A DNA stretch of 64,000 nt, from NCBI GenBank assembly GCA_002410065.1, contig DHQB01000018.1:1-64000 (forward strand). The letters run 5' to 3'. Made by a program: the position numbers and the translations under genes. The first letter of the stretch is position 1, and each line of letters starts with the position of its first letter. The notes under the pieces were generated by a model that ran no database searches, was not told the DNA's origin, and saw nothing but the letters and a program-made list of their open reading frames with translations. Below, in pieces: positions 62,822 through 64,000 of the stretch. Origin of the DNA: Bacteroidales bacterium UBA5349. GTDB lineage: Bacteria > Bacteroidota > Bacteroidia > Bacteroidales > Tenuifilaceae.

Positions 62822-64000
62822 ATGAGAGATAACGAGAGATTCGGAAAGAAACCCGTGAGGAAAAGTAAATCCGACGAAAAAGAATCGGCAAGGGTATATA
62901 AGCCAAGAACAGCAAGCCAGCCGATTATAAAAAGCACTGAGAAAAACGATGATGAATCGTTTAGCAAAAGCGAGAAAGAACCCAAGCGTACATTTCGAAA
63001 AGGACCTGACCGCGAAGAGTCTCCAAGAGAAAGAGGTGGGCAGAAAAAAAATGCACCATTATACAAACCACGAACTACAAAGGTATTTGAGGACGATAAA
63101 AACAAAGAAAAGCCAAGTCCCAGCAAACCTATGCAACGAGAAAGAAAAGTGGAGCCAAAGAATGAAAGCGTACAGAAAAGTTTTTACGAAGACAAGTTTG
63201 GTAAAAAAGCCCCAATAATAAAGATTAAAGAAGAGAAGCATACTAAACCCGTTGAGAATAAAATCATCAAGAAGGGAAAGGGTACACCCACTCCTGTTGC
63301 ACCTGAATTTGACAATGAGCTAAAAACGGATAAAGAGGGCAACATCAGGCTCAACAAATACATTGCAAACTCTGGCATTTGCAGCCGCCGCGAGGCCGAT
63401 GAGCACATTACAAAGGGGCACATCACGGTAAATAACAAAGTAGTAACTGAACTTGGCACAAAGGTTAAACTAACAGATGAAGTGTGCTTTAGGGGAAAGC
63501 AACTTGACCCAGAGAAAAAGGTTTACATCCTATTGAATAAACCCAAGGATTACGTTACAACTGTTGAAGATCCGAACGCCACGCAAACAGTAATGGAACT
63601 AATTCAGGGAGCTTGCGAACAAAGGGTTTACCCAGTTGGCAGGCTAGACAGGAATAGTACTGGCCTTTTGCTATTCACCAATGATGGTGAACTTACAAAG
63701 CGCTTAACACACCCAAGTTATATGAAGCGTAAGATTTACGAAGTAGGACTTGATAAAAATGTGACCATTGAGGATATGAACACCATTAGAACAGGTGTTG
63801 AAATAGAGGAAGAGACGGTTGCAGCTGATGCAGTTGAATATGTTGATGTTAATGATAAATCAGTAATTGGTATTGAAATTCACTCGGGGCAGAACCGGAT
63901 TGTTAGAAAGATTTTTGAAAAATTGGGATACCGGGTTTATAAACTCGACAGGGTGTACTTTGCAGGGCTAACTAAAAAGAATTTACCACGAGGTAAGTGG
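62822..64000 (+). CDS. RsuA/RluB-family pseudouridine synthase, partial at window end
   Basis: The frame is open from ATG 62822 to the last base (393 codons). The first ~175 residues are a very basic, charged, probably disordered extension (many Lys, Arg, Glu and Pro). An S4 RNA-binding domain follows ('IRLNKYIANSGICSRREADE', about 178-225) and then the catalytic domain with the active-site Asp in 'VGRLDRNSTGLLLFTND', 'LTHPSYMKRKIYEV' and 'IHSGQNRIVRKIFEKLGY'. Such enzymes make pseudouridine in 16S (RsuA) or 23S (RluB, RluE, RluF) rRNA; which target cannot be told here. Only the last few residues should be missing. The charged extension may bind rRNA. Confidence 0.92.
   Translation, partial: MRDNERFGKKPVRKSKSDEKESARVYKPRTASQPIIKSTEKNDDESFSKSEKEPKRTFRKGPDREESPRERGGQKKNAPLYKPRTTKVFEDDKNKEKPSPSKPMQRERKVEPKNESVQKSFYEDKFGKKAPIIKIKEEKHTKPVENKIIKKGKGTPTPVAPEFDNELKTDKEGNIRLNKYIANSGICSRREADEHITKGHITVNNKVVTELGTKVKLTDEVCFRGKQLDPEKKVYILLNKPKDYVTTVEDPNATQTVMELIQGACEQRVYPVGRLDRNSTGLLLFTNDGELTKRLTHPSYMKRKIYEVGLDKNVTIEDMNTIRTGVEIEEETVAADAVEYVDVNDKSVIGIEIHSGQNRIVRKIFEKLGYRVYKLDRVYFAGLTKKNLPRGKW

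Noticed and set aside
62949..63459. Short frames on both strands near the window end
   Set aside because: They overlap the RsuA/RluB-family gene in other frames; the real gene is open to the last base.

Overview
The window looks like a chromosomal segment of a member of the Bacteroidota, most likely an environmental lineage near the Bacteroidales/Marinilabiliales. The evidence is: three giant secreted proteins carrying the two known type IX secretion (T9SS) C-terminal signal types; a PorP/SprF-family protein; a single-chain SecDF; the futalosine menaquinone genes mqnB and mqnD; AT-rich intergenic DNA; and many starts preceded by the Bacteroidota -7 box TAnnTTTG rather than a strong Shine-Dalgarno. 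The genus is not determined. No tRNA, rRNA, CRISPR array, prophage or insertion sequence was seen.

Region 1 (1-19,600) is a cell-surface locus. On the minus strand a 2,228-residue protein, a 1,685-residue protein and a PorP/SprF protein lie head to tail and look like one operon. Both giants are strings of PKD-like repeats ending in a gliding-motility type B sorting domain, and they appear to be tandem paralogues. Divergent from them is a 2,032-residue protein of alternating CARDB-like and Ig-like modules with a type A sorting domain. The spacer between them holds an interspersed palindromic repeat.

Region 2 (19,600-31,500) carries a single-chain flavin/iron-sulfur dehydrogenase that unites HcnA-, HcnB- and HcnC-like parts, a PAS sensor kinase, a small lipoprotein, superoxide dismutase, mqnD and mqnB, a PorT-like barrel protein, a membrane HExxH protein and fabD.

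Region 3 (31,500-43,100) has a two-gene operon of an LPP20-like protein and a secreted caspase-like peptidase, a coiled-coil secreted protein, a 1,221-residue NtrY-like kinase, rlmH, and the tight run DUF4783-nadC-yihY-pdxH.

Region 4 (43,100-55,900), mostly minus strand, has glnA, a frameshifted hybrid histidine kinase, a three-gene export system (TolC, MacB-like permease without ATPase, HlyD adaptor), glmM, a POT-type transporter, and an overlapping pair of a LuxR-type regulator and a ScdA/RIC-like hemerythrin protein.

Region 5 (55,900-64,000), plus strand, has rmuC, a family 2 glycosyltransferase, a small retropepsin-like protein, secDF, and an RsuA/RluB-family pseudouridine synthase cut off by the window end.

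I did not find a system I would call wholly new. The best leads are the duplicated PKD-giant/PorP locus, the one-chain HCN-synthase-like enzyme, the overlapping hemerythrin-regulator pair, the LPP20-caspase operon, and the terminator placed directly before mqnB.
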